Positions 4,803 through 5,985 of a DNA stretch of 5,985 bases are shown one piece after another; position 1 is the first letter of the stretch, and each line of letters starts with the position of its first letter. The DNA is from Candidatus Atribacter hydrocarboniphilus (GTDB taxonomy: Bacteria; Atribacterota; Atribacteria; Atribacterales; Atribacteraceae), in assembly GCA_003542295.1 (NCBI GenBank), contig DPKX01000113.1, positions 1 to 5,985 on the forward strand, in the 5' to 3' direction. Position numbers and translations under genes: made by a program. The notes under the pieces were generated by a model that was not told where the DNA came from, did no database searches, and was given only the letters and a program-made list of their open reading frames with translations.

Positions 4803-5936
4803 ATGGAATTAAGTCCAAGAGAACGAATTATCAGAGTATTAAAGCGTGAGGGGGACTTAGATCGTATTCCTTGGAGCTTCCATTTCGGAGCCAGTTCGGC
4901 TTTTACTCCAGGCTCTTATAAAAAGTTTGTTGAATATACCAAGATATCCGATGTCAACGACTACTATCAATTAGAAGTCAGAGTAGCTCACTCTGAAGAG
5001 AAAGAACCGCAATTTCACACCTCGTCTTCAAATTTTGGTTTAAAGATGCTCCCTAATGGTATCAAGGAAGACTACTTTGAACCCTCCCTCCCTCAGGGAA
5101 CTTCATTGACTCCATGGGGAGTTGGCGTGATAGAATGGCCAGATAATCCCGGATCTGAACAAATGATTCACCCTTTAGCGAATAAAAACGATTTAAAATC
5201 CATCGAAGAATATCCGATACCGGGAATAGATCAGGATAGTTTCCCTATCGTTCAGAGCAGAACCCAAGAGATTAAGTCGAAGGGGTATATTTCGTCAGCT
5301 TATTGTGGAAGTATTTATGAATGGTCTCATTGGCTTCGGGGTATGGAAACTTTTATGGTTGATTTGTTAACGCGACCGGATTTTGCCCAGACGCTTTTGC
5401 GAAAAGTTGCTGAATTCACTGATAAGTTTGCTCGTGCTCATGCTGAAGCTGGGGTTGAGATCCTTTGTTTTTATGATGATTACGGGATGCAGAGTTGTCT
5501 ACAGATTAATCCCTCAGTATGGAGGAAATTTATCAAACCGGAATGGGAAAGAATTATTAGAGGTTTGCATTCAGATTATCCTGATCGGTACTTTTTCCTT
5601 CATTCCTGTGGGAATATCGAACAAATCATTCCTGACCTAATTCAGGTTGGGTTTGACGTTCTTCACCCTATTCAACCAGAGTGCCAGGATTCAGAAAGAA
5701 TTATCCGGCAATATGGTGATCGTATCAGTTTTTGGGGAACGATAAGTGTACAAAATACCCTTCCTTTTGGAACCGTTGAAGATGTTGATAAGGAAGTAAA
5801 ATCTCGTATGGACTTAGCACGGTTTGTCCCTTCTTTAATTGTTGCACCTTCCAATACTTTGGGTCAAGAAATTCCCATACAAAATATTATTGCTTATACT
5901 GAAGCTTGTCAGAAGTATTGCCATATCAAATGTTAA
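4803..5936 (+). CDS. URO-D-superfamily protein (uroporphyrinogen decarboxylase/corrinoid methyltransferase-like)
   Basis: This 377-aa soluble protein has the TIM-barrel pattern of the URO-D superfamily, which includes heme-pathway uroporphyrinogen decarboxylase and the MtaA/MtbA-type cobamide methyltransferases. The opening MELSPRERIIRVLKREGDLDRIPW matches the family's usual 'SPRERV...DRVP' start. FYDDYGMQ (223-230) fits the DDxGxQ segment, HSCGN (267-271) the HxCG metal-site motif, and FWGTISVQNTLPFGT plus VAPSNTLGQEIP (347-358) the C-terminal strands. It lacks the arginine-rich RQAGR signature of true uroporphyrinogen decarboxylase. It also lacks the distal Cys (in a GCG-type loop) that completes the zinc site in MtaA/MtbA, where it has SNTLG. 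It is therefore most likely one of the many uncharacterised methyltransferase-like members. The start is supported by AGGAAGGGGG 6 bases upstream. The substrate is unknown. Confidence 0.88.
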   Translation: MELSPRERIIRVLKREGDLDRIPWSFHFGASSAFTPGSYKKFVEYTKISDVNDYYQLEVRVAHSEEKEPQFHTSSSNFGLKMLPNGIKEDYFEPSLPQGTSLTPWGVGVIEWPDNPGSEQMIHPLANKNDLKSIEEYPIPGIDQDSFPIVQSRTQEIKSKGYISSAYCGSIYEWSHWLRGMETFMVDLLTRPDFAQTLLRKVAEFTDKFARAHAEAGVEILCFYDDYGMQSCLQINPSVWRKFIKPEWERIIRGLHSDYPDRYFFLHSCGNIEQIIPDLIQVGFDVLHPIQPECQDSERIIRQYGDRISFWGTISVQNTLPFGTVEDVDKEVKSRMDLARFVPSLIVAPSNTLGQEIPIQNIIAYTEACQKYCHIKC

Positions 5937-5950
5937 AATTGAGGATAGAC

Positions 5951-5980
5951 CCTCATGCTACTATGCAGCACCAGATGAGG
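5951..5980. repeat. Hairpin-forming sequence after the URO-D-family gene
   Basis: CCTCAT (5951-5956) pairs with ATGAGG (5975-5980). Inside, TGCT (5956-5959) can pair with AGCA (5967-5970), leaving a bulge. It begins 15 bases after the stop codon. No T-run follows before the window ends, so it may be an intergenic palindromic repeat rather than a terminator. An alternative pairing GAGG (5941-5944) / CCTC (5951-5954) competes with it. Confidence 0.35.
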
Positions 5981-5985
5981 ATGAA

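Noticed and set aside
5383..5854. Open frames inside the URO-D-family gene (5383-5640 +, 5672-5854 -)
   Set aside because: They overlap conserved family motifs in the main frame and have no independent support.

Overview
This is a moderately AT-rich bacterial window with four protein-coding genes and one long gene-free, repeat-rich stretch. Shine-Dalgarno sites are clear and intergenic spaces are generous. There are no rRNA or tRNA genes, no transposase and no CRISPR array. The gene content (a fatty-acyl-CoA ligase, an L-lactate/malate dehydrogenase-family enzyme, TspO and a URO-D-family protein) together with clustered palindromic repeats would suit a free-living, probably anaerobic bacterium such as a Firmicutes- or Atribacterota-like lineage. 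That placement is a weak inference, and nothing here fixes the taxon.

Layout. Positions 1-629 hold no credible gene. They are a mosaic of at least five kinds of small palindromic or inverted repeat, including two inverted copies of the widespread 'CGTCATTGCGAGG...GGCAATCTC' element and a perfect 20-bp palindrome. A good sigma-70-type promoter (TTGTCA, 17 nt, TACAAT, at 630-658) follows and leads into a 697-aa acyl-CoA synthetase of the ACSF2/YngI type (717-2810, +). Its last ~125 residues look like a degenerate RsbW/GHKL-type ATPase fold fused to the ligase. Convergent to it, after only 43 bp, is a lactate/malate dehydrogenase-family gene (2854-3804, -) whose catalytic residues are intact but whose substrate-specificity and NAD-binding positions are non-canonical. 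A ~314-bp AT-rich divergent region with two dyads separates this from tspO (4119-4655, +). After 147 bp comes a URO-D-superfamily protein (4803-5936, +) whose ribosome binding site is buried in one arm of a 9-bp inverted repeat. The window ends in a hairpin-forming sequence.

How the genes relate. No two genes are packed like an operon, so each probably has its own promoter. TspO next to a URO-D-family protein superficially suggests tetrapyrrole metabolism. However, the URO-D protein lacks the N-terminal signature of true uroporphyrinogen decarboxylase and resembles the broad methyltransferase-like branch, so the link is only suggestive. The most unusual items are the ligase-ATPase fusion, the dehydrogenase with altered specificity residues, and the nested repeat mosaic.
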